A DNA stretch of 64,000 bases from Pseudonocardiales bacterium (GCA_019243635.1 JAFAUB010000092.1:1-64000); one strand, 5' to 3'. Numbered from the stretch's first letter, positions 12,045 to 23,408 are shown. Program-made: numbers and translations. The notes: generated by a model not told the origin, from the sequence alone.

Positions 12045-14531
12045 TCACGAGCGCAGGGCGGCGCCATGGGTCTTGATGGCGGCGGCGACCGCCGCATCGC
12101 GGGCGGTGCTGGCCTCGGCGACGGTGAGGGTGCGATCCGGAGCACGGAAGCGCAGAGCGAAGGCCAGCGACCGCTTGCCCGCCCCGATCTTCTCGCCGGT
12201 GTAGACGTCGAACAGACGCACGTCCTCCAGCAGCTCTCCGGCGCCATGGCGCAGCGTGGCAGTCAGCTCGGCGGCCGGCACAGCGGCATCCACCACCAAT
12301 GCGACGTCCTGCAGCACCGGCGGGTAGGGCGACACCACGGGCGCGGGCCGCCGGTCGGTCAGCGGTAGCGCGTCGAGATCCAACTCCATCGCGCAGGTCC
12401 GCAGCGGCAGCCCCAGCGCCTCGACCACAGCGGGGTGCAGCTCGCCGGCGTGCCCGACCGGGTGGCCGTCCACCCGGAGCTGCGCGCACCGGCCGGGATG
12501 CCACGGCGGGGTCCGCGCGGCGCGCACCTCAAGCTCGACGCCGGCAGCGTGGCCGATCAGCCGCGCGGCCTGCACCGCGTCGGCCCAGGTCACCGTCCGC
12601 CCGGGGCCCCACCAGCCGGGGCGTTCCCACTGCCCGGCGAGCACGGCACCGGCATGCAGCGGCTGCGCGGGTAGCGCACTGACCAGCACGGCGACCTCGG
12701 CGTCGCTGGGCCGGTGGTCCACCGCCACGTCCGGCATCGCGGCGGCGCCCGCGTGCGGCTGCACGACCGAAGCCATCCCGTAGAGCGCCACGTCACGCTG
12801 CCCGCGGGCGACGTTGCGCGCGAGGGTCTCGAGCAGGCCAGGTAGGAGCGTGGTGGCCAGCTGGTCGCGGTCGGACTCCAACGGGTTGAGCAGCGTGGTG
12901 GCGTGCCGCCGAGGATCGTCCGCAGGCAGGCCGAACGCATCCCACGTGGCGGCTGAGACGAACGGGCTGGGCAGCACCTCCACGTAACCCGCTCCGGCCA
13001 GCGCCCGGGAGACCGCTCGCCGGCGGCGCTGTGCGGCGGTGAGCCCGCGGCCGGGTGGCGCCGGTGGCAGCTCCGAAGGGATGGTGTCGTAACCCTCCAG
13101 CCGCAGCACCTCCTCGACGAGGTCGGCGGCCTGGAGCAGGTCGGGACGCCACGACGGCGGCACGACGGTCAACGTCGTGGTGCCGTCGGCCCCGGCAACC
13201 TCCACCGCGCAGCCGATCTGGGAGAGCCGGCGGACCGTAGCGCCGCGCGCGTAGGGTCGCCCGGCCACCCGATCCGGCGCCTCGATCGGCATCACCACCG
13301 ACACCCGCCCCGGAGGGGTCCCGACGTCGGTGCGGCCCGACACGATCTCCCCCCCGCCATAGCGGGTCAGCAACGTCGCGGCGAGCTCGGCGGCGACCGG
13401 TGGCAGGGCGGGATCCACCCCGCGCTCGAAGCGCCGGGACGCCTCGCTGGGCAGCTTGTGCCGCCGGGCGGCGCGGGCCACCGAAGGCGGGTCCCAGGTC
13501 GCCGCCTCCAGCAGCAGGCTGGTGGTCTGCGGGCCGACCTCGGTGCTCTCCCCCCCCATCACGGCCGCCAGCGACACCGGGCCGCTGCTGTCGCAGATCA
13601 CCAGCTCGTCCGGATCCAGCTCCCGGCTGACCCCGTCCAGCGTGGTGAGCTTCTCGCCCTCGGCGGCCCGGCGGACGATGAGGTCACCGTTCAGCTTCGC
13701 GGCGTCGAAGGCGTGCATCGGCTGCCCGAGCTGGAGCATCACATAGTTGGTGACGTCGACGGCCAGTGAGATCGGTCGCATCCCGGCCAGCTGCAGCCTC
13801 CGGCGCATCCACCACGGAGACCCGGCGGCCGGGTCCACGCCCAGCACCTGGCGAACCACGAACCGGCGGCAGCCATGCTCGTCCTCGATGCGTACCGGCC
13901 AGCCGGCGCTGTCGGTCCGGGGAACCTCGAGCAGGGCGGGATCACCGTAGGGGACGTCGAAGGCGATGGCCAGCTCGCGGGCCAACCCGCGCACCGACAA
14001 GCAGTAGCCGCGATCCGGGGTGATCTCCAGCTCGATCACCGCATCGTGCAGGCCCAGCACCTGGGCGGCGCGCTCCCCGGGGACCGCAGCGTCGGCCGGC
14101 AGCACGATGATCCCGGTGTGGTCGTCGCCGAGCCCGAGCTCGGCGGCCGAACAGAGCATGCCATCGGAGGTCCGGCCGTAGGCGGTCCGCGCCGCGATCG
14201 TGACCTCACCCGGTAGCACCGTGCCGGGCCGCGCCAGCACCACCAGGTCCCCCACGACGAAGTCGGTGGCACCGCAGATCACCCCGCACGGCACCGTCCG
14301 GCCGCCGTCATCGACCACGCAGTACCGGACGGCCTTGGAGAAGCCGGCCAGCTCCTCGATCTCCAGCACGCGGGCCACCACCAGCGGCCCGCTGACCGGG
14401 CCGAGCTGGTGCACCGCCTCGACTTCCAGACCGGCCCGCACGAAGGCGTCGGCGATCTGCGCCGCGGTGGGGCTGTCACTACCCTCGGGGAGCGCGACGT
14501 GGTCGCGCAGCCAGGACACCGGAACGCGCAC
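12045..14531 (-). CDS. pheT: Phenylalanyl-tRNA synthetase beta subunit
   Basis: This is the large subunit of the alpha2-beta2 enzyme that charges tRNA-Phe. At 828 residues it has the expected domain order: an N-terminal OB-fold tRNA-binding domain (about 40-150, 'VVARVLEIEELAGFSKAVRY'), the B3/B4 editing domain, the B5 domain (about 400-475), the catalytic-like core, and the C-terminal ferredoxin-like anticodon-binding domain ('SPYPPVLQDVALVVD', about 735-828). It starts with GTG 5 bases after the pheS stop, so the two are surely co-expressed. Confidence 0.97.
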   Translation of the reverse strand: MRVPVSWLRDHVALPEGSDSPTAAQIADAFVRAGLEVEAVHQLGPVSGPLVVARVLEIEELAGFSKAVRYCVVDDGGRTVPCGVICGATDFVVGDLVVLARPGTVLPGEVTIAARTAYGRTSDGMLCSAAELGLGDDHTGIIVLPADAAVPGERAAQVLGLHDAVIELEITPDRGYCLSVRGLARELAIAFDVPYGDPALLEVPRTDSAGWPVRIEDEHGCRRFVVRQVLGVDPAAGSPWWMRRRLQLAGMRPISLAVDVTNYVMLQLGQPMHAFDAAKLNGDLIVRRAAEGEKLTTLDGVSRELDPDELVICDSSGPVSLAAVMGGESTEVGPQTTSLLLEAATWDPPSVARAARRHKLPSEASRRFERGVDPALPPVAAELAATLLTRYGGGEIVSGRTDVGTPPGRVSVVMPIEAPDRVAGRPYARGATVRRLSQIGCAVEVAGADGTTTLTVVPPSWRPDLLQAADLVEEVLRLEGYDTIPSELPPAPPGRGLTAAQRRRRAVSRALAGAGYVEVLPSPFVSAATWDAFGLPADDPRRHATTLLNPLESDRDQLATTLLPGLLETLARNVARGQRDVALYGMASVVQPHAGAAAMPDVAVDHRPSDAEVAVLVSALPAQPLHAGAVLAGQWERPGWWGPGRTVTWADAVQAARLIGHAAGVELEVRAARTPPWHPGRCAQLRVDGHPVGHAGELHPAVVEALGLPLRTCAMELDLDALPLTDRRPAPVVSPYPPVLQDVALVVDAAVPAAELTATLRHGAGELLEDVRLFDVYTGEKIGAGKRSLAFALRFRAPDRTLTVAEASTARDAAVAAAIKTHGAALRS

Positions 14532-14536
14532 TCTCC

Positions 14537-16490
<1,954 letters not shown>

Positions 16491-16519
16491 GGGGTCGCAG
16501 GCGTGGCCGGCTGCCGCGC

Positions 16520-16924
16520 TCAGGTGGCGTCACCGTCCTGGGACACCGGGTCGCCCGCCCCCCGGCTACTCGGCAGGTTGGCCCTGGCGATCTCGACCAG
16601 CGCGGTGAACGCGGTGGGGTCGGACACCGCGAGCTCGGCGAGGTTCTTGCGGTCCACCTCGACCTCGGCGATGCGAAGCCCTTGGATGAGTCGGTTGTAG
16701 GTCATCCCGTTCTGCCGCGCGGCGGCGTTGATGCGGGTGATCCAGAGCTGCCGGAAGTCACCTTTGCGCGCCCGCCGGTCACGGTAGGCGTACTGCATCG
16801 AGTGGAGGACCTGTTCCTTGGCCTTGCGGTAGAGCCGGGAGCGCTGGCCGCGGTAGCCGCTGGCGGTCTCCAGGGTCGTGCGGCGCTTCTTGTGGGCGTT
16901 GACCGCTCGCTTGACGCGTGCCAC
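16520..16924 (-). CDS. rplT: 50S ribosomal protein L20
   Basis: L20 binds 23S rRNA early in 50S assembly and in many bacteria also represses its own operon. The strongly basic N-terminus '[19 protein letters not shown]' and '[20 protein letters not shown]' are diagnostic. At 134 residues it is longer than the usual 115-125 because of an acidic, disordered C-terminal tail. It follows rpmI by 71 bases in the infC-rpmI-rplT operon. Confidence 0.97.
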   Translation of the reverse strand: MARVKRAVNAHKKRRTTLETASGYRGQRSRLYRKAKEQVLHSMQYAYRDRRARKGDFRQLWITRINAAARQNGMTYNRLIQGLRIAEVEVDRKNLAELAVSDPTAFTALVEIARANLPSSRGAGDPVSQDGDAT

Positions 16925-16995
16925 TGGTTCGTCCTGTCGGTCTCGGGGGCGGGGGCTCGCCCATGGTCGTCAAACAGCGTCGGGGTCTGGCGCGG

Positions 16996-17190
16996 TCAGC
17001 GACCGAGCAGCTTGCGGACCCGCTTTTTGTCCTGTGGGGCCACCTCGACCACCCCGTCCAGCCGGCGGGTGACCCGGGAGGGTTTCTTCTCCAGCAGGTG
17101 CCGTTTACCGGCGCGCTGCCGCAGCAACCTGCCGGTGGCGGAGAGCCTCACGCGCTTCGCGGTGCCCCGATGGGTCTTGTTCTTCGGCAT
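16996..17190 (-). CDS. rpmI: 50S ribosomal protein L35
   Basis: A 64-residue, very basic ribosomal protein of the large subunit. The sequence begins 'MPKNKTHRGTAKRVRLSATG' and includes 'RQRAGKRHLLEKK', the family core. It lies 45 bases after infC and 71 bases before rplT, the universal infC-rpmI-rplT order, so transcription and probably autoregulation are shared. Confidence 0.97.
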   Translation of the reverse strand: MPKNKTHRGTAKRVRLSATGRLLRQRAGKRHLLEKKPSRVTRRLDGVVEVAPQDKKRVRKLLGR

Positions 17191-17235
17191 GTCCGTCCTC
17201 GTCCTGCCACCCGGGGGCGGCGGTGAATGGGGTCG

Positions 17236-17808
17236 TTACTCCGCTGGTTGCTCCGCCGACTCCGTCGCGCCCCGATCGGCCTTGACCACCTTGGGCTTGT
17301 TGCGGTGCGGAGCCAGCACCATCGTCATGTTCCTACCGTCCTGCTTGGCGGAGGTCTCCACGAAGCCGAGCTCCGCGACATCATTGGAGAGCCGCTGCAG
17401 CAGCCGGAAGCCCAGCTCCGGCCGGGACTGCTCGCGGCCCCGGAACATGATGGTGACCTTTACTTTGTGCCCCGCGTCGAGGAACCGCACAACGTGCCGC
17501 TTCTTTGTCTCGTAGTCGTGAGCATCGATCTTGGGACGAAGCTTCTGCTCCTTGATAACCGTCATCTGCTGGTTACGGCGGGACTCACGGGCCTTCTGCG
17601 CGGTCTCGTACTTGAACTTGCCGAAGTCCATGAGCTTGCAGACCGGTGGGCGGGCCTGCGCCGCAACCTCGACCAGGTCGAGGTCGGCTTCCTGAGCCAG
17701 CCGCAGCGCGTCCTCGATGCGGACGATGCCGACCTGCTCACCATTCGGACCGACTAACCTGACCTCGGGAACGCGGATGCGCTCGTTGATGCGTGTCTCG
17801 ACGGTGAT
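17236..17808 (-). CDS. infC: Translation initiation factor IF-3, ATC start
   Basis: IF-3 binds the 30S subunit and checks start-codon selection. The 190-residue protein has the N-domain '[20 protein letters not shown]', the linker region '[15 protein letters not shown]' and the C-domain '[18 protein letters not shown]'. No ATG, GTG or TTG exists in frame between the preceding in-frame TGA and the conserved N-terminus, so translation must begin at ATC (17806-17808), 4 bases after a GAGGAGG ribosome site. Non-standard starts on infC are a known autoregulation device, because IF-3 rejects them. Starting at the internal ATG 17629-17631 would lose the N-domain. Confidence 0.93.
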   Translation of the reverse strand: MTVETRINERIRVPEVRLVGPNGEQVGIVRIEDALRLAQEADLDLVEVAAQARPPVCKLMDFGKFKYETAQKARESRRNQQMTVIKEQKLRPKIDAHDYETKKRHVVRFLDAGHKVKVTIMFRGREQSRPELGFRLLQRLSNDVAELGFVETSAKQDGRNMTMVLAPHRNKPKVVKADRGATESAEQPAE

Positions 17809-18199
17809 GTGGCCTCCTCGGTCGTCATACCCACGGCGCGACCGGGCGTGTGGGCCCGCTGCCCACTGTCACACCCCGGACGCAACGTGGCCCCCACGCC
17901 TCCTGGCGTGGGGGCCCGCAGATCCGACCGATCGACGCCGCGTGTATATCGTCAACACGCGATGTCAACGCCAGAAACCACCTAGGGATTCCGGCGACCG
18001 GACCCGGCCGCCTCGCGGCGGTCCGGGTGGGAGCGGGCTCCACTTGCCGCCTCCACCGGAGCGGAAGCTGGTCGCATCGATGAGGGTAGCAGGTCGCCGA
18101 CCTCGTGGCGCGGCCGAGACGCCCAACCATGGACACCACGCTGGGCGATGATGACGTCTCACCTTTCCCGGTTCGTCCCGCTCTTCTAGTCTGGTCGCC
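17809..18199 (-). promoter_or_regulatory. infC leader with strong hairpin and candidate promoter
   Basis: This 391-bp gap separates infC from the divergent enoyl-CoA hydratase gene. A perfect 10-bp stem with a 4-base loop lies at 17891-17914 (CCCCCACGCC/GGCGTGGGGG). On the transcribed strand the loop and stem edge read AGGAGG. A TTGACA box at 17963-17968 could be the infC -35, but no convincing -10 follows at normal spacing. The hairpin would then lie in the mRNA leader, where L20 or other control could act. No gene is seen here. Confidence 0.45.
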
Positions 18200-18976
18200 G
18201 TGGCTGACACGGTGGGTTACGAGCTGGACGGACACGTCGCGACGATCACCTACCAGCGGCCGGACAGGCTCAACGTCATCGACGGGCAGATGCGTGCGGA
18301 GCTCAACGCCGCGTTCGCCGCGTTCCGGGACGACGAGGACGCGTGGGTGGCGATCGTCACCGGGGCGGGTCGGGCGTTCTGCGCCGGGGCGGACATCCTG
18401 TCCGCGGGTGATCCCGCCGGAGAGTTCCCCGGCACGTTCTGGGAGAGGCCGACCGTCAACTCCTTCGAGAGCGGATGGGAGATCTACAAGCCGGTGGTCG
18501 CCGCGGTGAACGGATACTGCCTGGGCTACGGGCTGACCCTGCTCACCTGGTGCGACTTCGTCATCGCCAGCGAGCGGGCGGTCTTCGGCTACCCGGAGGT
18601 GCGGATCGGCACCCCCACGATCGTCGGCGCCATCCGGCTGCCGCAGCGGGTCGGCTGGCAGCACGCCATGGAGCTGCTGCTCACCGGAGAGCGGATCGAC
18701 GCCGAGCGAGCCAAGGAGATCGGGCTGGCCGGTTGGGTGGTGCCGCATTCGTCGCTGCTGACCGCCGCCCGGGAGCTGGCCGACCGGCTGCTGGCCGCCG
18801 CCCCGCTGGCCGCCCGGGCCACCAAGGAGGTGGCCCGCCGCGCCTGCGACATGTCCTCCGTGGACGCGATCCGGTTCGGTGAGACGATGCGACTGGTGGC
18901 CAACGCCACCCAGGACGCCGCGGAAGGCCGGGCCGCCGCCCTGGAGCGCCGGCCACCGGTGTGGCGTGGCCGCTGA
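18200..18976 (+). CDS. Enoyl-CoA hydratase/isomerase family protein
   Basis: A 258-residue crotonase-fold enzyme, likely acting on an acyl-CoA in fatty or amino acid degradation. The CoA-binding oxyanion region 'AFCAGADILSAGD' (about 63-75) and the 'VNGYCLGYGLTLLTWCDFVIAS' oxyanion helix are present. The first catalytic Glu position is kept in 'FGYPEVRIG', but the second, usually Glu near residue 140, is not obvious, so hydratase activity is not assured. It starts at GTG 18200, 391 bases from infC. The substrate is unknown. Confidence 0.88.
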   Translation: MADTVGYELDGHVATITYQRPDRLNVIDGQMRAELNAAFAAFRDDEDAWVAIVTGAGRAFCAGADILSAGDPAGEFPGTFWERPTVNSFESGWEIYKPVVAAVNGYCLGYGLTLLTWCDFVIASERAVFGYPEVRIGTPTIVGAIRLPQRVGWQHAMELLLTGERIDAERAKEIGLAGWVVPHSSLLTAARELADRLLAAAPLAARATKEVARRACDMSSVDAIRFGETMRLVANATQDAAEGRAAALERRPPVWRGR

Positions 18977-19107
18977 CGCTGCCCCCGCTCAGCGGGGATC
19001 GAGGCCCTCGGTGTGGTGGCCATCGACATCGAGCTCGTTGACCCGCCCCCGGTAGCAGTCCTGGCAACCGAAGGCGTCCGTGCTCGCGGCGGAGCCCAGC
19101 CTGGTAA

Positions 19108-19140
19108 CGGGGGGTCACGTCGACGCGGCGTGACCCCCCG
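19108..19140. terminator. Bidirectional terminator-like hairpin
   Basis: A perfect 12-bp inverted repeat (CGGGGGGTCACG at 19108-19119, CGTGACCCCCCG at 19129-19140) with a 9-base loop lies between the convergent hydratase and aldehyde dehydrogenase genes. No T-tract follows on either strand, as is common for high-GC terminators. Its position makes transcription termination the simplest role. Confidence 0.75.
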
Positions 19141-19155
19141 TCGGGGCTTACGACC

Positions 19156-20646
19156 TCAGCTGAGGTCGCAGATGACCGACTTGGTCTCGAGGTAGTTCTC
19201 CAGGGCGGCGTGCCCCATCTCGCGGCCCCAGCCCGACTCCTTGTAGCCGCCGAAGGGCATCGCGGCGTCGAAGACGTTCCAGGTGTTGACCCACACGGTG
19301 CCGGCGCGCAGGCGCTGCGCGGTGCGCATCGCCTTGGCGATGTCGCGGCTGAACACACCGGCCCCGAGGCCGTAGTCGGTCCGGTTCGCCACGGAGATGA
19401 TCTGCTCCTCGGAGTCGAACGGAGCGGCGGCCACGACCGGACCGAAGATCTCCTCCTGCACCGCGCGCATGTCGTCGCGGGTGTCGGTGAGGATGGTCGG
19501 CGCCACGAAGTAGCCGCGGTCGCCGACCCGGTCGCCGCCGTGGATGGTGGCGCCGTCCGAGCGCCCAGAGTCGATGTAGCCGGTGACCCGGTCGAACTGC
19601 TCCTGGCTGACGAGCGGACCCATGTCGGTGGCCGGGTCGAGCCCGTTGCCGACCCGGATGCTCTCAGCCTCGCGCTGCAACCCCTCGATGACCTCGTCGT
19701 ACACCGAGCGCTCGACGTAGAGCCGTGAGCCCGCCACGCAGCACTCACCCTGGTTGAAGAAGATCGCGCCCGCGGAGCCCTTGATCGCCTTGGCGATGTC
19801 CGCGTCGGCGTAGACGACGTTGGGACTCTTGCCTCCGAGCTCGAGGGTGACCTTCTTGAGGTTGCCCGCAGCACCGCGGACGATTTCGCGACCGACCTCG
19901 GTCGAGCCGGTGAAGGCCACCTTGTCCACGTCCGGATGCGCCACGAGAGCCGCACCCGCGTCTCCGAAGCCGGTGATCACCTGCAGCACCCCCGGCGGCA
20001 GACCCGCCTCGAGGGCAAGCTCGCCCAGGCGCAGCGCCGAGAGCGGCGTCTGCTCGGCCGGCTTGAGGATGCTCACGCACCCGGCGGCCAGCGCCGGTCC
20101 GACCTTCCACGCCGCCATCAGCAGCGGGAAGTTCCACGGCACGATCTGCGCCACGACACCGACCGGCTCGCGCAGCGAGAACGACAGGTGCGACCCGGGC
20201 GAGGCCGCCGACATCGGGATCGTGTTGCCTTCGATCTTGCTCGCCCAGCCGGACATGTAGTGGAACAAGTCCGCGGCCAGGGGCACGTCAGCCACCTTCG
20301 CGACCACGAACGGTTTGCCGTTATCCAGCGACTCGAGCAGCGCGAGCTCCTCGAGGTTCTTCAGGATCAGATCACCGATCTTGTGGATGATCTTGCCGCG
20401 CTGCCCTGGCGGCATGCGGCGCCACGGCGCGGTGTCGTCGAACGCCGCGCGGGCGGCCCGCACCGCCCGGTTCACGTCCTCCCGCTCGCCGTGGGCGACG
20501 TGCGCGATGACCTCCTCGGTAGCTGGGTTGAGGGTCTCGAACGTCGCGCCCGACGCCGCGTCCACCCACTCCCCATTGATCAGCAACTGGCGGTGCAGCC
20601 CATCGACCACTTTCTGGATGCGCGATTCTTCTACAGCCGATGTCAT
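19156..20646 (-). CDS. NAD(P)-dependent aldehyde dehydrogenase
   Basis: A 496-residue aldehyde dehydrogenase that oxidises an aldehyde to the acid. The catalytic Glu is in 'VTLELGGKSPN' and the catalytic Cys in 'NQGECCVAGSRLYVE' near residue 300. The cofactor-binding 'FTGSTEVGREI' and the closing 'PFGGYKESGWGREMG' are also present. I chose the ATG at 20644-20646 because AAAGGAG sits 9 bases upstream; an upstream GTG frame adds 34 residues without similarity. The sequence resembles betaine/phenylacetaldehyde-type enzymes, but the substrate cannot be named. Confidence 0.93.
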   Translation of the reverse strand: MTSAVEESRIQKVVDGLHRQLLINGEWVDAASGATFETLNPATEEVIAHVAHGEREDVNRAVRAARAAFDDTAPWRRMPPGQRGKIIHKIGDLILKNLEELALLESLDNGKPFVVAKVADVPLAADLFHYMSGWASKIEGNTIPMSAASPGSHLSFSLREPVGVVAQIVPWNFPLLMAAWKVGPALAAGCVSILKPAEQTPLSALRLGELALEAGLPPGVLQVITGFGDAGAALVAHPDVDKVAFTGSTEVGREIVRGAAGNLKKVTLELGGKSPNVVYADADIAKAIKGSAGAIFFNQGECCVAGSRLYVERSVYDEVIEGLQREAESIRVGNGLDPATDMGPLVSQEQFDRVTGYIDSGRSDGATIHGGDRVGDRGYFVAPTILTDTRDDMRAVQEEIFGPVVAAAPFDSEEQIISVANRTDYGLGAGVFSRDIAKAMRTAQRLRAGTVWVNTWNVFDAAMPFGGYKESGWGREMGHAALENYLETKSVICDLS

Positions 20647-20964
20647 AACGGCGGCTCCTTTGCCCCGAATGTCCTGTCCGCTGGCATTGTCAATCACCGT
20701 GCCAGCGTCACCCAGCCATACGCGAACAACCTGATCGCCGCCAGCCACGGTCGGGTGAAGTCCTGGCCCCCAGTACTCAGCACAGCGGAGCGAGTACGAA
20801 TGGAAATTTTGCCCCGCCGATCGCTGATGCGCTGGCCTGCGCAGACGGGCGGAGGAGCGCGACGAACTTCCGCTGGATCCGGCCGCTGGACGCCCGCGCT
20901 CTCACCCGGCTGGACTACGGTTCGCGGCGGAATCGGGACAGCAGGCAAACGGGGGTGAGCGGCG
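20647..20964. other. Intergenic region between aldehyde dehydrogenase and regulator relic
   Basis: This 318-bp divergent gap has no credible gene. It holds the aldehyde dehydrogenase ribosome site at its left end and a TTGACA box on the minus strand at 20688-20693, which may be the -35 of that gene, although no good -10 follows. I see no clear promoter for the plus-strand regulator. Confidence 0.5.
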
Positions 20965-22658
20965 ATGCCCAGGAGAGCGGGGAACTCCGCGAAAGCGGAG
21001 CGTGACAAGCTGCGCGAGCGGATGCGCGGCTACGGGTGCACCGTCGGCCAGATCGCCGCCGAGATGGCTCGCCAGTTCAACCTGCGCCCCAGGGTGGCGT
21101 GGCGACACGCCCTGGGCTGGCCCCAGTGGAAGCTCGCCCAGCGGTACAACACCGACCATCCGGGGGCGAGGCTTTCGGACAATCGGGTCAGCGAGTTCGA
21201 GGCATGGCCGCACGGGGGGTGTCCCCCCAGCCTGCGCTACCTCGCTCAGCTGGCCGTCACGTTCGGGCACGGGTGCACCCCGGCCCAGCTTGTCGACGCC
21301 GACGACCTGGAACGCCTCATCCCGGCCGACCGCTGCCTGCTCACCACCGGTCACCCACCCGCAGCGATCACTACCGTCCCGCCCCCCGCACCGGCGTACC
21401 CGGGAACCCAGGTCACCGTGCCGGGAGCCAGTCAGCCCAGAGCTGAGCTGGTGGTGCCCACGAACCCCGCGATGTGGGTAGCGGCGATGGGCCTGCAGCC
21501 TCCGGATGAGCTCACCTCGCTGCTGATGACCTGCCTGGGGTCCCTGACGGCGGGTGATAGTGGGGCGCCGGCCACGCCTTATGGGCGTGACCGTGCCTAC
21601 CATCAACTCGTTCGGTTCCTGACGAGTTGGGCTCACACCATGAAGCGTCGCGACGCGCTCCGCACCCTCGGCTGGGCGGCCACGACCGCGTCAGTCGGCC
21701 ACTCCCCCGCCCCGGACGAGCACGCGCGCGTCGCCGCAGTGCTCAGCAATCGCAACCGGGTCGACGCGCACACCATCGAGCACTTCGAAACGGTGCTGTG
21801 GCGGTGTAAACGTCTCAGGATGACAGCCTCGGCGCGCGTGGCGTGCTGGATACCGTGCTCGCCCAGCGCAGCCTTCTTCGTTCGCTGTTGCCGAACTGCC
21901 CGGACTCGCTGCGACCCCGACTGCTCTCGGCGCTGGGTCTTGCCTCCCGCTACGCCGGCTGGTGCTCGGTCGACCTGAACGATATCGACAGCGCGGAGTA
22001 TTTCTACGAAGACGCCCGTGCGCTGGCCCACGAGGCCGGGAACATTGCGCTGGGCGCCATCGTGCTGGGCGGTATGAGCCGCATGGCGGTCTGGCATGGC
22101 AAGCCGCGTGTCGGCATCGACCACGCGGTGGCGGCCAGGCAGTGGGCCGACCGTACCGGTGATATGCGGTTGCGCGCCTGGACAGCCGCCGCCGGGGTGG
22201 CGCGGGCGTACGCCGCTGACGGGCGACGAGACGCATGCTTGGCGGCGCTTGACACGGCGGAAACGGAGCTCGGAAGAGCCAGTGAGCAGGTACCGAGCTA
22301 TTACAGCATCAACTACTACGACGGGATACACACCTCGTTCTGCGGCGAGTGTCACTTGAGGCTGCGCGATGCCGAACGTGCCGCTGACTATGCTCAGCGG
22401 TCACTCGTGACCCTGGACCGGTCCTACACCCGCCATGTGGCGCTGACCACCGTGAACCTGGCGCGGGCGTATGCGCAGTCAGACGAGGTCGACGAGGCGG
22501 CCCGCCTGCTCGGTGACGCCGCCGAGATCGCGGCAGGTAACAGCTCAGCAAGGCTGGTCACGGCCTTGCGCCGAGGCCGAGCCGACTTGCGGCCCTGGGC
22601 GGACACCGCCACCGTTCGCACGCTTGACGACCGCTTGGCGTCGTGCGGTGTGGTGTGA
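20965..22658 (+). pseudogene. XRE-type TPR transcriptional regulator, frameshifted
   Basis: Together the two frames encode a roughly 565-residue regulator of the kind frequent in Pseudonocardiales: an N-terminal DNA-binding-like part ('VAWRHALGWPQWKLAQRYN', 'LSDNRVSEFEAWP') followed by a long tetratricopeptide region ('ALAHEAGNIALGAIVLGGMS', 'VNLARAYAQSDEVDEAARLL'). The frame breaks at 21811-21817, where 'cgtctcagg' stands in place of 'cgtcagg': one extra TC. Removing it restores 'CKRQDDSLGARGVLDTVLAQ', the family's normal reading. Without correction the first frame ends near 21978 and loses most of the TPR domain. A sequencing error cannot be excluded. Confidence 0.8.
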
Positions 22659-22696
22659 AGGGGTGACCCGACTCACAGCCCAGCGACCGCAGTGGC

Positions 22697-22757
22697 CCGT
22701 CGAGGTCGTGCTCGATGATGGTGTCGCCCTTGTCGGCCAGCTCGGCGATGACTTGTT
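22697..22757 (-). repeat. Short uvrA-like fragment
   Basis: Read on the minus strand, this stretch gives 'QVIAELADKGDTIIEHDLDG', closely matching the end of uvrA in this window ('[20 protein letters not shown]', about 23615-23670). The DNA shares an exact 20-base run, 'gcccttgtcggccagctcgg', with one 6-base gap nearby. It lies outside any intact gene, between the regulator relic and the antitoxin. It looks like a small partial duplication of uvrA or the scar of a lost paralogue. Confidence 0.5.
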
Positions 22758-22788
22758 CGACAGGTCCGTCAACACGTACATTCTGCAC

Positions 22789-23100
22789 ATGACTGCCGCT
22801 CAGCCGCACAAGCCTGCAGAACAAGTCGAGGTCACCGTGACCGACGCCCGGGCCAAGCTGCCTGAGCTCATCGATACCGATGTCCGCGACGGTGGCGTGG
22901 TGTATCTGACACGCTATGGCCGACGAGTCGGTGCTGTGGTGCCAGCCGAGGTTGCCGAACAGTTCGAACAGTGGGAGGACGCCTACTGGTCACAGCGGGC
23001 GGGCGAGGTGCTGCAGCGTCACGAGCCCACCGTGCCCTGGGAGCAGGCCGTCGCCGAGCTCGAGGCCGGCGATGCCGGAACCGGTGCCCATGGCCGATGA
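22789..23100 (+). CDS. Type II antitoxin, Phd/YefM family
   Basis: A 103-residue antitoxin expected to neutralise the RelE-like toxin encoded next and to repress the pair. The Phd/YefM core is clear: 'VTVTDARAKLPELIDT' followed by 'GGVVYLTRYGRRVGAVVP'. The C-terminal half ('RHEPTVPWEQAVAELEA') would be the toxin-binding tail. It starts at ATG 22789; a longer in-frame reading upstream lacks family similarity. Its stop overlaps the toxin start (ATGA). Confidence 0.88.
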   Translation: MTAAQPHKPAEQVEVTVTDARAKLPELIDTDVRDGGVVYLTRYGRRVGAVVPAEVAEQFEQWEDAYWSQRAGEVLQRHEPTVPWEQAVAELEAGDAGTGAHGR

Positions 23101-23363
23101 GCCGGTACCGGATTGAGATCACTCGCGATGCCCTGCGCGCTCTGGCGAAGCTGGACAAACCGATCCGCCGACGCGTGCAAGCCGCCGTCGACCGGTTCGG
23201 CGAGCAGCCCCGGCCGCCCGGCGTGATCGCACTGCACGGCCTTCGCGGCGCATATCGCCTTCGGGTGGGAAACCACCGGGTGGTCTACACGGTCGAGGAC
23301 CACCGGCTCGTCATCCTGGTGGTCGATCTGGGCCACCGACGTGAGATCTACCGCGATCTTTGA
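23097..23363 (+). CDS. Type II toxin, RelE/ParE family
   Basis: An 88-residue RelE-like toxin, probably a ribosome-dependent mRNA endonuclease. It starts 'MSRYRIEITRDALRALAKLD' and ends with the typical 'YRLRVGNHRVVYTVEDHRL' and 'VDLGHRREIYRDL', where the basic and aromatic active-site residues usually lie. The ATG overlaps the antitoxin stop. Unlike the relic at 10531 this toxin is complete. The uvrA gene converges on it with 45 bases between. Confidence 0.9.
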   Translation: MSRYRIEITRDALRALAKLDKPIRRRVQAAVDRFGEQPRPPGVIALHGLRGAYRLRVGNHRVVYTVEDHRLVILVVDLGHRREIYRDL

Positions 23364-23408
23364 CGCCACAGCTGTCTCACTCGTTCATGCGGGGCCGACA
23401 ACGGCTGG

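Noticed and set aside
18991..19107. Minus-strand mini-frame with a CxxC motif between hydratase and aldehyde dehydrogenase
   Set aside because: No ATG, GTG or TTG start exists after the preceding in-frame stop, and it lies beyond the terminator hairpin.
19156..20748. Aldehyde dehydrogenase starting at 20748
   Set aside because: The 34 extra residues lack similarity and the ATG at 20646 has a strong AAAGGAG.
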